Part shown: positions 44,281 to 53,274 of the stretch, piece after piece | Layout: every line of letters begins with the position of its first letter | Position numbering within the stretch: position 1 is the first letter of the stretch | Assembly: GCA_016193045.1 (NCBI GenBank) | Contig: JACPSW010000012.1 | Coordinates: 34,977 to 98,976, forward strand | DNA from: Candidatus Rokuibacteriota bacterium | GTDB taxonomy: Bacteria > Methylomirabilota > Methylomirabilia > Rokubacteriales > CSP1-6 | Reading direction: 5' to 3' | Length of the DNA stretch: 64,000 nt | The notes under the pieces: generated by a model | The model's input: only the letters and a program-made list of their open reading frames with translations | Databases searched by the model: none | What the model was told of the DNA's origin: nothing | Program-made: the position numbers and the translations under genes

Positions 44281-44331
44281 AGCACCGCGCGGTGTGTGGT
44301 GCTCCGCCGACGGGACGATGGGATTCCCCGC

Positions 44332-47300
44332 CTACATCCTCTCCGCGGGGCGCCGCGGCGGGCTGGTCCCCCCCTGGCGAGGCTCGCCGTGGGCGTGCAT
44401 CTCAGCGGACTGGGGCTCCGGATCCGGCGCCGTCCAGCCGTCGCGGACGAGCCCCAGGGCCCGGAGCACCCGCCCCACGCTCCCGCGCGGGCCGGCGGCC
44501 GGGCGGCCGATGCGGAGCCGCGCGGCCAGGTCGTCCAGCAGCGAGTACGCGACCGGGGTCGCCAGGAGCGTCAGCACCAGCGACAGCGTCTGACCCCCGA
44601 TGATGACCACCGCGATCACGCGGCGCTCCTCGGCCCCCGGGCCGGTGCCGACGGCGAGCGGGACCATGCCGGCCACGAAGGTGAGCGTCGTCATGAGGAT
44701 CGGTCGAAGCCGGTCCCGGTTGCCCTGGAGGATCGCGGGGAGTCGCTCCATGCCGCCCGCCCGCAGCGTGTTCATGTGGTCGATCTGGAGGATTGCGTTC
44801 TTCTTGACCACGCCGAAGAGGACGAGGATCCCGAGGGCCGAGTAGAGATTCAGGGTGTTGCCGGTGAGCCAGAGCGACAGGAGGGCGAACGGCACGCACA
44901 AGGGCAGCGAGAGCAGGATCGTGAACGGATGCACCAGGCTTTCGAACTGCGCGGCCAGGATCATGTACATGAAGACGATCGACAGGGCGAAGGCCAGCCC
45001 CATCTCCACGAAGGTCAGTTCCAGCTCCCGCGCCCGACCCGAGATCACCGTGTCGTAGCCCGGCGGCAGGTCCATGCGCACGACCTCCTCGCGGAGGGCC
45101 TCCACCCGGTCGGCCAGCGCGTAGCCCGACGCGACGTTGGCTCGCAGCCGCGCCTCCCGGGCGCGGTCCAGGCGGTCGATGCGCGAGGCTCCCCAGGCCG
45201 ACGTCATCGTGACCAGGTTGTCGAGCCGCGCGATGCCGCCGCCCGCCCGGGGCACCCACAGGAGGCCGATCACGCCGGGGTCGTCGCGGTCCTCCTCCCG
45301 CAGGCGGAGCTGGACGTCATACTCGTAGTCCGCGCGGGCGTCGTAGAACCGGGTGACCTCCTCGTCGCCCCCCACCATCACCCGCAGCGCGGTGGCGATG
45401 TCGGCGGTGTCCACGCCCAGGTCGGCGGCGCGCTCGCGGTCGATGCGGACGCGCAGCTCGGGTTTGTCGAGCTTGAGCGTGGTGTCGGCGTCTATGAGGC
45501 CCAGATCCTCGGAGCGCTGGCGGAGACGCTCGGTGTAGGCGGCCAGCGCGTCGAGATCCGGGCCCCGGAGCACGAAATCGATGTCGATGAAGCCCCCCAC
45601 GAACCGGAAGCCCGCGGGGTTCCGCACCTGGGTGCGTACGTCGGGGCCGCCGATCCCACGGAGCCGCCGCCGCACGTCCTGCATGACCTCCTGCTGGGAG
45701 CGGTTGCCCCGGAAGGCCGCCCCGGGATCCCCGCGCAGAAGGCCACGCGCGAGGCGCCCAATCGAAAACACGCGCTCCTGGTGCGGCGCGAGGCCCACGT
45801 ACATGCGCGCCTCGTTCACGGATCCCAGGAAGGAGCCGCCGCTGGTGGCCAGCACGAGGTGCACCCCAGCCACCTGCCGGATCTGACCCTCGATCGTGCG
45901 CACCAGGGTGTCCATGGCGGGGAGGCTGGTGCCCTGGGGCGCGGTCATCCGCACCTCGAACTCGCCCTCGTCCACGCCGGTGGGGAGGTAGTCCTTCCCG
46001 AGGACCCGGTAGAGGGGCACCATCGAGATCATCACCGCGAGCGCGATCAGGCTGATCGCGAGCCGATGCCGCATGGCAAAGGCGAGGGCGGTCAGGTACC
46101 CGTGGTCGAGCCGGCGGTAGAACCCGGCGCGCGACCGGGCCTCGTGGGCGGGGCCGGACGGCGCGCCCTCCGGACGCAGCAGGCGCGCGCTCATCATCGG
46201 CGTGAGCGTGAAGGACACGAGGAGACTCACCAGGACCGCCACCCCCGCGGTCAGGCCGAACTGGTAGAGGAAGCGCCCGGAGATGCTCGACATGAAGGAC
46301 ACCGGCACGAAGATCACGACGAGGGACAGCGTGGTGGCCATGACCGCCAGCCCGATGTCGGCGGTCGCGGCCCGCGCCGCCTCGAACGGCCGCATCTTCT
46401 TCTCCTCCATGAACCGGAAGATGTTCTCGAGGACGACGATGGCGTCGTCGATGACCACGCCCACCATCAGGACCAGCGCCAGCATCGTGACGCTGTTCAG
46501 CGTGAAGCCCAGGAAGCGCATCATCGCGAACGTCGTGATGACCGAGGCGGGGATGGCCACCGCCGCGATCATCGTCGAGGCCCAGCTGCGCATGAAGGCC
46601 AGGACCACCAGCGACGCCAGGATCGCGCCCAGGGTCAGGTGCACGTTGATCTCGCGCAGAGCCGCGTGGATGTAGCGTGACTGGTCCTGGAGCACCTCGA
46701 CCCGCACGCCCGGGGGCAGCGCCGCGGCCGCCTGGACCAGGTTCGCCTTGACCGCGTCGATGGTCGCCACCGTGTTGGCGCCCGACTGCCGGCGCACCTC
46801 GAGGATCACGGCGCGCGAGCCGTTGAGGCGGGCGATGGAGCGCTGCTCCTTGGTCCCGTCCTCGGCCCGGCCGAGGTCGCGGACGCGCACCGGCACGCCG
46901 CCCACCGTGGCCACCACCAGCTCGTTGAAGGCCTGGGCGTCGGGCAGCCGCCCCATGGTCCGAAGGGAATGCTCCCGCGCCTGGCCGGTCACGTTACCGC
47001 CGGGCAGGCCGGAGTTCTGGCGCCTGATGGCGTCGCGGACCGCGGTGATGGGCAGCCGGTAGGCCGCGAGCCGATCGGCGTCGATCCACACGTTGATGGC
47101 CCGCTCGAGCCCGCCCACGAGCTGGACCTGGCCGACCCCGCTCGCCCGCTCCAGCCGCAGCTTGACGACCTTGTCCGCCAGCTCGGTCAGCTCGCGGATC
47201 GGCCGGTCCCCCGACAACGCCACCGTCAGGACCGGCGACGACTCGTTGTCGAACTTGGAGACGATGGGCGGCTCGGCATCCTCGGGGAGGGTCCGGAGCA

Positions 47301-47646
47301 CCGTCGCCACGCGGTCCCGGACGTCCTGCGCGGCGGTCTCGATGTCGAGGTCGAGATCGAAGGTGACGATGATGATGGAGGAGCCGGCGGCCGAGATGGA
47401 GCGCAGCTCGTCGAGACCGGCCACCGTGTTGACGGCCTCTTCAATGCGCTGGGAGATCTGGATCTCGACCTCCTCGGCGGAGGCGCCCGGGAGCTGGGTG
47501 CGGATGATCACGGTGGGCAGGTCCACCACCGGAAAACGGTCCACACCGAGACGCATCCAGGACACCCCGCCCACGACCACGAGCGAGAGGATGAGCATGG
47601 CCGCGAAGACCGGCCGGCGGATGCAGACCTCGGCGAGCTTCTGCAT
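44332..47646 (-). CDS. RND efflux permease, HAE1/AcrB type
   Basis: This 1104-residue inner-membrane pump is driven by the proton gradient. CIRRPVFAAMLILSLVVVGG starts helix 1. The TM4 proton-relay Asp pair is visible in MVGVVIDDAIVVLENIFRF. SARLLRPEGAPSG and AILVLFGVVKKNAILQIDHM also match the family, which shows the internal two-fold repeat. The C-terminus is a long hydrophilic tail. Its gene follows the adaptor gene by four bases. No outer-membrane TolC-type gene is nearby, so it must borrow one. Confidence 0.95.
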   Translation of the reverse strand: MQKLAEVCIRRPVFAAMLILSLVVVGGVSWMRLGVDRFPVVDLPTVIIRTQLPGASAEEVEIQISQRIEEAVNTVAGLDELRSISAAGSSIIIVTFDLDLDIETAAQDVRDRVATVLRTLPEDAEPPIVSKFDNESSPVLTVALSGDRPIRELTELADKVVKLRLERASGVGQVQLVGGLERAINVWIDADRLAAYRLPITAVRDAIRRQNSGLPGGNVTGQAREHSLRTMGRLPDAQAFNELVVATVGGVPVRVRDLGRAEDGTKEQRSIARLNGSRAVILEVRRQSGANTVATIDAVKANLVQAAAALPPGVRVEVLQDQSRYIHAALREINVHLTLGAILASLVVLAFMRSWASTMIAAVAIPASVITTFAMMRFLGFTLNSVTMLALVLMVGVVIDDAIVVLENIFRFMEEKKMRPFEAARAATADIGLAVMATTLSLVVIFVPVSFMSSISGRFLYQFGLTAGVAVLVSLLVSFTLTPMMSARLLRPEGAPSGPAHEARSRAGFYRRLDHGYLTALAFAMRHRLAISLIALAVMISMVPLYRVLGKDYLPTGVDEGEFEVRMTAPQGTSLPAMDTLVRTIEGQIRQVAGVHLVLATSGGSFLGSVNEARMYVGLAPHQERVFSIGRLARGLLRGDPGAAFRGNRSQQEVMQDVRRRLRGIGGPDVRTQVRNPAGFRFVGGFIDIDFVLRGPDLDALAAYTERLRQRSEDLGLIDADTTLKLDKPELRVRIDRERAADLGVDTADIATALRVMVGGDEEVTRFYDARADYEYDVQLRLREEDRDDPGVIGLLWVPRAGGGIARLDNLVTMTSAWGASRIDRLDRAREARLRANVASGYALADRVEALREEVVRMDLPPGYDTVISGRARELELTFVEMGLAFALSIVFMYMILAAQFESLVHPFTILLSLPLCVPFALLSLWLTGNTLNLYSALGILVLFGVVKKNAILQIDHMNTLRAGGMERLPAILQGNRDRLRPILMTTLTFVAGMVPLAVGTGPGAEERRVIAVVIIGGQTLSLVLTLLATPVAYSLLDDLAARLRIGRPAAGPRGSVGRVLRALGLVRDGWTAPDPEPQSAEMHAHGEPRQGGTSPPRRPAERM

Positions 47647-47650
47647 GGGC

Positions 47651-49069
47651 CTACCTCGTCCCGCCGCCGCGCCCGCCCGCGGGCCGCTCTCCGTAGCCGG
47701 ATCCCGCGACCGTCACCGGCGCCCCGTCGTGGAGCTGGGCGAGGCCCGAGGTGGCGACCTGTTCGCCCGGCTGCACGCCCTTGACGACCTCGATGAAGCC
47801 GTCCTTCCGCGCGCCGAGGCTGACCGCTCGCTCGTGGGCCGCGCCGGCCGTCACGACGAACACCTTGGTGATGCCGGCGAAGTAGGCCACGGCGCTCTCC
47901 GGGACGAACGCCACTTCCTGGTCCTGGCGTAGCACGACGGCGGCGCGGGCGAAGAGGCCGGGCTTGAGCAGCCGCTCCGGGTTGGGCACCTCGGCCTCGA
48001 TCGTGACGGTTCGGCTCGTCACGTCCACCGCCGGGCTCACGCGCGTCATCCGGCCCGGGAAGTCACGCCCCGGCACGGGATCGACGCGGATGCGCACGGA
48101 CTGGCCCGGCCGCACGTCGAGCGATGCGTGCTCGGGCACTGTGCCCGTGAACTTCAGCACATCGGTGCGCACGATGGTGAAGACGGGCGTGTTCTCGGGG
48201 ACGTACTGGCCGGGGTTGAGGTGCCGGCGGGCGATGGCCCCCGTGAGGGGCGCCCGCAGGGTGACGTCGGTGAGCTTCTTCCGCACCAGCGCCAGGTCGG
48301 CCTCGCGGCGCCGCAGGTCGGCCTCGGCGACCCGGATCGCCGAGCGGTCGCTCTCGAGATTGGCCTCGCCGACACGCACCCGGTCGGGGAACTGGCTCAG
48401 CTCCACCTGAGACGTCTCGTGCTGCGCGGCCGCCGTCTCGTACTGCGTGCGGGCCACGTCCACCTCCCGCTGTGCCACCAGGGCCTCGCCGGCCAGCGTG
48501 CGCATCCGCTGCAGGTTGGCTCGTGTCTCCTCGAGCCCGGCCTGCGTCCGATTCAGCGCGGCCTCCAGCGACCGGCGGCTTTCGCGCACCTGCTGGAGCT
48601 GGGCGAGACTGGCCTGGGCCTGCGCCTTCGCGCGCCCCAGGCCGTCCCGGGCGGCGCCGACGCCGGCCTCGGCCTGTTCCACGGCCAGGGCTGCCTCGCG
48701 CGGATCCTGCTCGGCGACGACCTGGCCGGCCCGTACCTGGTCGCCCAGGTCCACCAGGAGCCGGGCCACGGTCCCGGCGATCGAGGTGTTGAGGACCACT
48801 TCCTCCCAGGCGAGGAGGCTCCCGGTGGCGTCCACCATGCGCTCGAGCACGCGGGCCTCGACACTGGCGACGCTCACGACGGGGGCGCGGGGGGCGGCCG
48901 TCGCAGGCTTGCGCTCGACGGCGCTCGGAGGCTCCCCCGAGCAGCCGGCCCCGGCCACGAAACCGATCAGGAGGGGGACGAACAACCGGACCGACCGCCG
49001 CAACCTGTCCGAGCGGAGGCCGCTCACTTCGGCGGGTTCCCGAGTCACGCTCGCTAGTGTAGTCGACAT
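47651..49069 (-). CDS. RND efflux periplasmic adaptor (membrane fusion protein)
   Basis: This 472-residue adaptor has a lipoprotein-like signal (VRLFVPLLIGFVAGAGCSGE, Cys near residue 43). The lipoyl/barrel-sandwich half-motifs are LLAWEEVVLNTSIAGTVARL and RAPLTGAIARRHLNPGQYV. Between them lies a long alpha-hairpin (about residues 110-240, Gln/Ala/Arg rich), then the beta-barrel domain. It bridges the pump to an outer-membrane channel. It is the first gene of the two-gene operon. The substrate range is unknown. Confidence 0.93.
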   Translation of the reverse strand: MSTTLASVTREPAEVSGLRSDRLRRSVRLFVPLLIGFVAGAGCSGEPPSAVERKPATAAPRAPVVSVASVEARVLERMVDATGSLLAWEEVVLNTSIAGTVARLLVDLGDQVRAGQVVAEQDPREAALAVEQAEAGVGAARDGLGRAKAQAQASLAQLQQVRESRRSLEAALNRTQAGLEETRANLQRMRTLAGEALVAQREVDVARTQYETAAAQHETSQVELSQFPDRVRVGEANLESDRSAIRVAEADLRRREADLALVRKKLTDVTLRAPLTGAIARRHLNPGQYVPENTPVFTIVRTDVLKFTGTVPEHASLDVRPGQSVRIRVDPVPGRDFPGRMTRVSPAVDVTSRTVTIEAEVPNPERLLKPGLFARAAVVLRQDQEVAFVPESAVAYFAGITKVFVVTAGAAHERAVSLGARKDGFIEVVKGVQPGEQVATSGLAQLHDGAPVTVAGSGYGERPAGGRGGGTR

Positions 49070-49174
49070 CGGGCCGGGGGCAAACGCTCCTGATGCCTAT
49101 CCGGCCCGGTCGCGGACCCAGCCATCGAGGCGCGGTCCCGGCGGCCCGCCGGGCGCGGACGGCGGCCCGCCGGC

Positions 49175-49430
49175 CTATCCGACCGCATTCAGAAGCTTGC
49201 CGCCGGCCTCGACCGGCTTGGCGGCGATGAGGATGACGGCGAGCACGCACGGCTGGGTCCCGCGATTGACCCAGTTGTGGATCGTGCCGCGCTGGACCAT
49301 GACGTCGCCGGCCTTGAGCTGGACGACCGTGCCGTCCAGCTCCATCTCGATCTCGCCGGACAGGACGACGATGTAATCGATCGAGTCCGTGCGGTGATTG
49401 CGAGCGTAGGCAACATTAGCACGCTCCGGC
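49175..49430 (-). pseudogene. Cupin-domain protein remnant
   Basis: On the minus strand the frame reads ANVAYARNHRTDSIDYIVVL, SGEIEMELDGTVVQLKAGDV, MVQRGTIHNWVNRGTQPCVL and ends KLLNAVG before TAG. This is the C-terminal two thirds of a small cupin (metal-site HRT...E and H in RGTIHNW). An in-frame stop lies about 20 codons upstream and no start codon precedes the cupin core, so the N-terminus is lost. Confidence 0.75.
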
Positions 49431-49689
49431 GGCGTTCGCCCCCCTCATGGGCCCCACCCCCATGACATAATCTCCCATACTCAGACACCGGCCGCCCAAG
49501 GAGCCCCAGGAGCCGATGCCACAGTGCACATGAGCGCCCTCCTCGCGGGTCGAGCGAGCCGGCCCGGGTGAGCAGCATGCTATGCGAAACACACCGCCGC
49601 CGTCAATCGGCCGGCGGGCCGGCCGAATCAGCACGAATGCCACCTCGCGGCACAGGCACGACGGCGTCCGCCGCGCCCCCGAGCCGATC

Positions 49690-49937
49690 CGATCAGGGCT
49701 CGCCGGCGCCGCGCGCCCGTACGCGACCACGCGCTCGCGCCACCGGGCGCGCGGGGCCAACACGCCATGGCAGATGAGCAGGTTGCTTTCGGGCCGCGGC
49801 GCCATCGCCGCCAACCGTTCCAGGAACTCCAGCGGCTCGAACACGAGCTCCCGCGTGCCGTCGTGCCACGCCTTCTTGAGCTCCAGCGCGACGCGGCCGT
49901 CGTGCCGCAGCCGCAGGCGCTCCTGCGCGAAGGGCGG
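49690..49937 (-). pseudogene. Fragment of an IS91-like (Y2) transposase
   Basis: On the minus strand LRLRHDGRVALELKKAWHDG, TRELVFEPLEFLERLAAMAP and LLICHGVLAPRARWRERVVA form a continuous stretch typical of the C-terminal part of IS91/IS801-type transposases, where the HGVLAP(H/R)ARWR motif recurs. Neither the zinc-binding N-terminus nor the rest is present. From here to 50440 the DNA shows no intact gene and many short frames, consistent with decayed mobile DNA. Confidence 0.65.
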
Positions 49938-50448
49938 ACGCAAGACGTATCTGTATCAGGGAGTGAGCAGATGGTGACCCCCTCCGGCTCGTGTCCGGCA
50001 GGATCGCAGGCCGCGGCGTCGCTCGGGGCGTCCGAGAATGAAGAGGGCTTTTTCGTGTCGTCGCGCGGTAGCGCGATGCGCGAAAAAGGCGCGTTGAACG
50101 AAACCGCCCGCCGACGTCCGCCACCGGCGCCAGCTATGGGAATTGATCGAGCGAGATGAGCGGCGGGAAGGCGGTGGTGCAGGGCGAAGTCGGCGAGAGT
50201 CGATGGCGTCTGTCGTACCCGGGATCTGGCGGGGCGACGGTGCAGACGGCCGGCACGACGCGAGGAGTCCGTGAGAGCAGGTAGAGACAGAGTGCGAGCG
50301 TGTTTGAGGAGGCCGAGGGAGCCGAGCGCGAGGCGAGGGGCGTCATGGGCTCCGCGCTCGGCGGGGGGAATGGCCGGGTCCCACCAGCGCAGGGAGCTCC
50401 TGGACTCGATCGACATGCCGCTCCCGACAATGCGCGGGCGCGGCGCGG

Positions 50449-50477
50449 TTGTAAACCATGAATGGATCGACTACCAT
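50449..50477 (+). promoter_or_regulatory. Promoter of the decayed ArsR gene
   Basis: TTGTAA (50449-50454), 17 bases, then TACCAT (50472-50477), six bases before the ATG at 50484. The spacing again predicts a leaderless transcript. Confidence 0.4.
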
Positions 50478-50483
50478 CGAACT

Positions 50484-50734
50484 ATGGATGCAGAAGTAAA
50501 CATCGCGGAGACGGCGACGCTCGTCGGCGATCCTGCGCGCGTCGCTACTTTCGCCTGGCCACGCCGAGTGTCGGGCACGCGGTCGAGGCGCTGATGGCGG
50601 TGTCACCTACGCGACCGCGCGCGAAGGCCTCCGAGGAACCGCTCGACGGGCTGCGCCTCGCGCGGACCTGCTACGACCATCTCGCGGGCTATGGCGGACT
50701 CGGGGATGTCGGTGACGATCTCGAGCTTGGGTAG
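50484..50734 (+). pseudogene. ArsR-family regulator with the DNA-binding domain deleted
   Basis: The start reads MDAEVNIAETATLVGDPARV, the normal N-terminus of an ArsR/SmtB winged-helix regulator. At about 50543 the next frame begins RYFRLATPSVGHAVEALMAV, followed by RLARTCYDHLAG, the normal end of the same family. The 60 or so residues between (the helix-turn-helix) are missing and the two parts are in different frames. After CYDHLAG the sequence is unrelated. The gene is therefore inactive. Confidence 0.75.
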
Positions 50735-50772
50735 TGTCCTAATTTTAGGACACTACCGCGGGGACGCGCGAA

Positions 50773-50802
50773 TTGACAGTCCAGCCAGCGCGGTGAGATA
50801 CT
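50773..50802 (+). promoter_or_regulatory. Promoter of tRNA-Leu(GAG)
   Basis: TTGACA (50773-50778), 18 bases, then GATACT (50797-50802), 14 bases before the mature tRNA end. Confidence 0.6.
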
Positions 50803-50816
50803 CCGACGTTGCCGGC

Positions 50817-50901
<85 letters not shown>

Positions 50902-50978
50902 TTCACCTGGGCTGGGCCCGATCTCCGCTCTTGCCGTCGCGCGGTGGCCATGCTGTCCGCGCGGCCGGTCATGCCCTC

Positions 50979-51006
50979 GGGCTCCCGTGAAGCGGGAGCC
51001 CCTTTT
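50979..51006 (+). terminator. Intrinsic terminator after tRNA-Leu(GAG)
   Basis: GGGCTCCCG (50979-50987), loop TGAAG and CGGGAGCCC (50993-51001) are followed by CTTTT. It separates the tRNA from lipA. Confidence 0.85.
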
Positions 51007-51041
51007 GTGGCATAATGAATCGGGTTAAGGGAACACGCGCC

Positions 51042-51941
51042 ATGGGGATTGTCCTCCCCCTCCTGGAAACTCCTGCTCAGCCCAACCCGAGGAAGCCGGA
51101 CTGGCTCAAGGTCCGGGCCCCGGGCGGTCCGCGGTACGTCCGGCTGAAGGGCTTGATGCGTGAGTGGAACCTCCACACCGTGTGCGAGGAGGCTCACTGC
51201 CCGAACATCGGCGAGTGCTGGGAGGATCTCACCGCCACGTTCATGATTCTCGGCAACGTGTGCACTCGCAACTGCGGGTACTGCGCGGTGGCTCACGGTC
51301 GGCCCGTGTGGGAGGATCGCGAGGAGCCGGAGCGCGTGGCCCGGGCCGTCAAGGCGCTGGGCCTGGAGCACGTGGTGGTCACGTCGGTGAACCGGGACGA
51401 CCTGGCCGACGGCGGCGCCGCGGTGTTCGCGGCGACGGTGCGGGCCATCCGCCGCGAGGCGCCGGGCTGCCAGGTGGAGGTGCTGGTCCCGGACTTCCAG
51501 GGTTCCGCGGAGGCACTCCAGACCGTCATCGACACCCGGCCCCACATCCTCAATCACAACATCGAGACCGTGCCGCGGCTCTACAAGGTCGCGCGGCATG
51601 GCGGGAGGTACCAGCGGAGCCTGGAGCTGTTCCGCCGGGCGCGCCGGGCCGCTCCCGACCTGCTCACCAAGTCTGGCCTCATCCTGGGGCTCGGCGAGGA
51701 GCGGGAGGAACTGCTCGCCACGCTGAGCGACCTCCGCGCCGCCGACGTGAACATCCTCACGCTCGGTCAATACCTCCGCCCGTCCCCGCAGCACCTTCCG
51801 ATCGCCCGCTTCTACCGCCCCGACGAGTTCAGGGAGCTGGCGGAGGAAGGCGCGCGGATGGGGTTCGCCCACGTCGAGGCGGGGCCACTCGTGCGGAGCT
51901 CCTATCACGCCAAGCGTCAGGCGGCTGGCCTCGGGAGCTGA
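51042..51941 (+). CDS. lipA: Lipoyl synthase
   Basis: This radical SAM enzyme (299 residues) inserts two sulfurs into octanoyl groups on E2 and H proteins. The auxiliary cluster motif is CEEAHCPNIGEC and the radical SAM motif CTRNCGYC. The C-terminal RSSYHA supplies the auxiliary-cluster Ser. The ATG at 51042 is preferred: AAGGGA lies 9 bases upstream, while the in-frame ATG at 51015 overlaps a CATAAT -10 box (51011-51016). The gene heads a run that ends with a lipoyl-dependent dehydrogenase E2, its likely substrate. Confidence 0.95.
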   Translation: MGIVLPLLETPAQPNPRKPDWLKVRAPGGPRYVRLKGLMREWNLHTVCEEAHCPNIGECWEDLTATFMILGNVCTRNCGYCAVAHGRPVWEDREEPERVARAVKALGLEHVVVTSVNRDDLADGGAAVFAATVRAIRREAPGCQVEVLVPDFQGSAEALQTVIDTRPHILNHNIETVPRLYKVARHGGRYQRSLELFRRARRAAPDLLTKSGLILGLGEEREELLATLSDLRAADVNILTLGQYLRPSPQHLPIARFYRPDEFRELAEEGARMGFAHVEAGPLVRSSYHAKRQAAGLGS

Positions 51942-51943
51942 GC

Positions 51944-52294
51944 GTGGAATACGTGACCATCCTGCTGGTCTTCGGCATTGCCCTCCTGGTGGGTGGCGCC
52001 ATGATGGGGCTCCCGACGCTCCTCGCGCCGCGGCGGGTGACGGCGGTCAAGGCGGAGCCCTTCGAGTGCGGAAAGGATCCGCTGGCGCTCCCGGAGGGGC
52101 GCTTCGCGATCAAGTTCTCCACGGTCGCGATCTTCTTCATCATCTTCGACATCGAGGTCGTGCTGATCTTCCCCTGGGCGGTGCAGGTCCGGCCGCTGGG
52201 CTGGCCGGGCTACCTCGCGATGCTCGTGTTCCTCGGCATCCTCATGCTGGGGTTCCTCTATATGTGGAAGAAGGGAGGCCTCGAATGGGACTAG
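51944..52294 (+). CDS. nuoA: NADH-quinone oxidoreductase subunit A (cluster 2)
   Basis: This 116-residue subunit has three helices. PFECGKDPLALPEGRFAIKF has the conserved ECG, and IFFIIFDIEVVLIFPWAV follows with the FDxE motif. The cluster 1 NuoA has FDVLAVF there instead. The GTG start lies two bases after the lipA stop, linking lipoate synthesis and complex I in one transcript. It overlaps nuoB by 10 bases. Confidence 0.96.
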   Translation: MEYVTILLVFGIALLVGGAMMGLPTLLAPRRVTAVKAEPFECGKDPLALPEGRFAIKFSTVAIFFIIFDIEVVLIFPWAVQVRPLGWPGYLAMLVFLGILMLGFLYMWKKGGLEWD

Positions 52295-52743
52295 GCGGGT
52301 TCTTCACGGGAAAGCTCGATGAGGCCATCGGCTGGGCCCGCAAGTACTCCATCTTCCAGTATCCGTTCGTCACCGCGTGCTGCGGCATGGAATACATGGC
52401 CACCGCCTGCTCGCACTACGACGTGGACCGGTTCGGCGCCGGGCGGCCCCGCTTCTCGCCCCGGCAGGCGGACGTGCTGTTCGTGGTGGGCACCATCAGC
52501 CACAAGCTGGCACCGGTGCTCAAGCGCGTGTACGACCAGATGTGCGAGCCCAAGTGGGTGGTGGCCTTCGGCGTCTGCACCTGCACGGGCGGCTTTTACG
52601 ACAACTACGCCACCGTCATGGGGATCGACACCATCATCCCCGTGGATGTGTACATTCCCGGCTGCCCGCCGCGCCCCGAAAGCGTGATCGATGGCCTCAT
52701 GAAGCTCCAAGAGAAAATCGCGGCCGGGGCTCAGCGCTACTAG
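52285..52743 (+). CDS. nuoB: NADH-quinone oxidoreductase subunit B (cluster 2)
   Basis: This 152-residue subunit carries cluster N2. Ligands are in TACCGMEYMA, GVCTCTGG and GCPPRPE. The segment GVCTCTGGFYDNYATVMGID differs from the GSCANSGG form of cluster 1 and is characteristic of a distinct NuoB subgroup. The start ATG at 52285 lies inside nuoA, with GGGAGG upstream. No N-terminal extension is present. Confidence 0.96.
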   Translation: MGLGGFFTGKLDEAIGWARKYSIFQYPFVTACCGMEYMATACSHYDVDRFGAGRPRFSPRQADVLFVVGTISHKLAPVLKRVYDQMCEPKWVVAFGVCTCTGGFYDNYATVMGIDTIIPVDVYIPGCPPRPESVIDGLMKLQEKIAAGAQRY

Positions 52744-52771
52744 CCGCGGCCCCCGGGCTCTTTCCTTTCCA

Positions 52772-53269
52772 ATGGATGGACAGGCCATACTGCTCCGGCT
52801 GACCTCGACCTTTGGCCCGGGGATCGTGGAGACCCACGACCACCACGGCGATCACACCGCCGTGGTGGAGCGGTCGGCGATCCTCGAGGCGTTCCGCTTC
52901 TGCCGCGATGACCCCGATCTCCGGTTCAACGTCCTCATGGATCTCACGGCGGTGGACTATCTGACGTATCCCGGCCGGGAGTTCGGGCTGCGCTTCGAGG
53001 TCGTGTACCACCTGTACTCGCTGCCCCACAATCATCGCGTGAGGCTCAAGGTGAGGGTGGAGGAGGATGACGCGCGCGTGCCGAGCGCGGTGGGGCTCTG
53101 GCCCATCGCGAACTGGTTCGAGCGGGAGGTCTGGGACATGTTCGGGATCCGTTTCGACGGCCATCCGGACCTCCGGCGGCTCCTCATGTACGAAGAGTTC
53201 CAGGGGCATCCGCTCCGCAAGGACTACCCCGTGAATAAACGCCAACCGTTGATCGGGCCGAAGACCTGA
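52772..53269 (+). CDS. nuoC: NADH-quinone oxidoreductase subunit C (cluster 2)
   Basis: This 165-residue peripheral subunit has FNVLMDLTAVDYLTYPGREF, and the signature EVWDMFGIRFDGHPDLRRLL followed by HPLRKDYPV. It starts at an ATG 28 bases after nuoB and ends five bases before nuoD. It is a separate protein, not fused to NuoD. Confidence 0.96.
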   Translation: MDGQAILLRLTSTFGPGIVETHDHHGDHTAVVERSAILEAFRFCRDDPDLRFNVLMDLTAVDYLTYPGREFGLRFEVVYHLYSLPHNHRVRLKVRVEEDDARVPSAVGLWPIANWFEREVWDMFGIRFDGHPDLRRLLMYEEFQGHPLRKDYPVNKRQPLIGPKT

Positions 53270-53274
53270 GGACC

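Noticed and set aside
51015..51041. Upstream ATG of lipA
   Set aside because: It overlaps a CATAAT -10 box and has no ribosome site; the ATG at 51042 has AAGGGA at a suitable distance.
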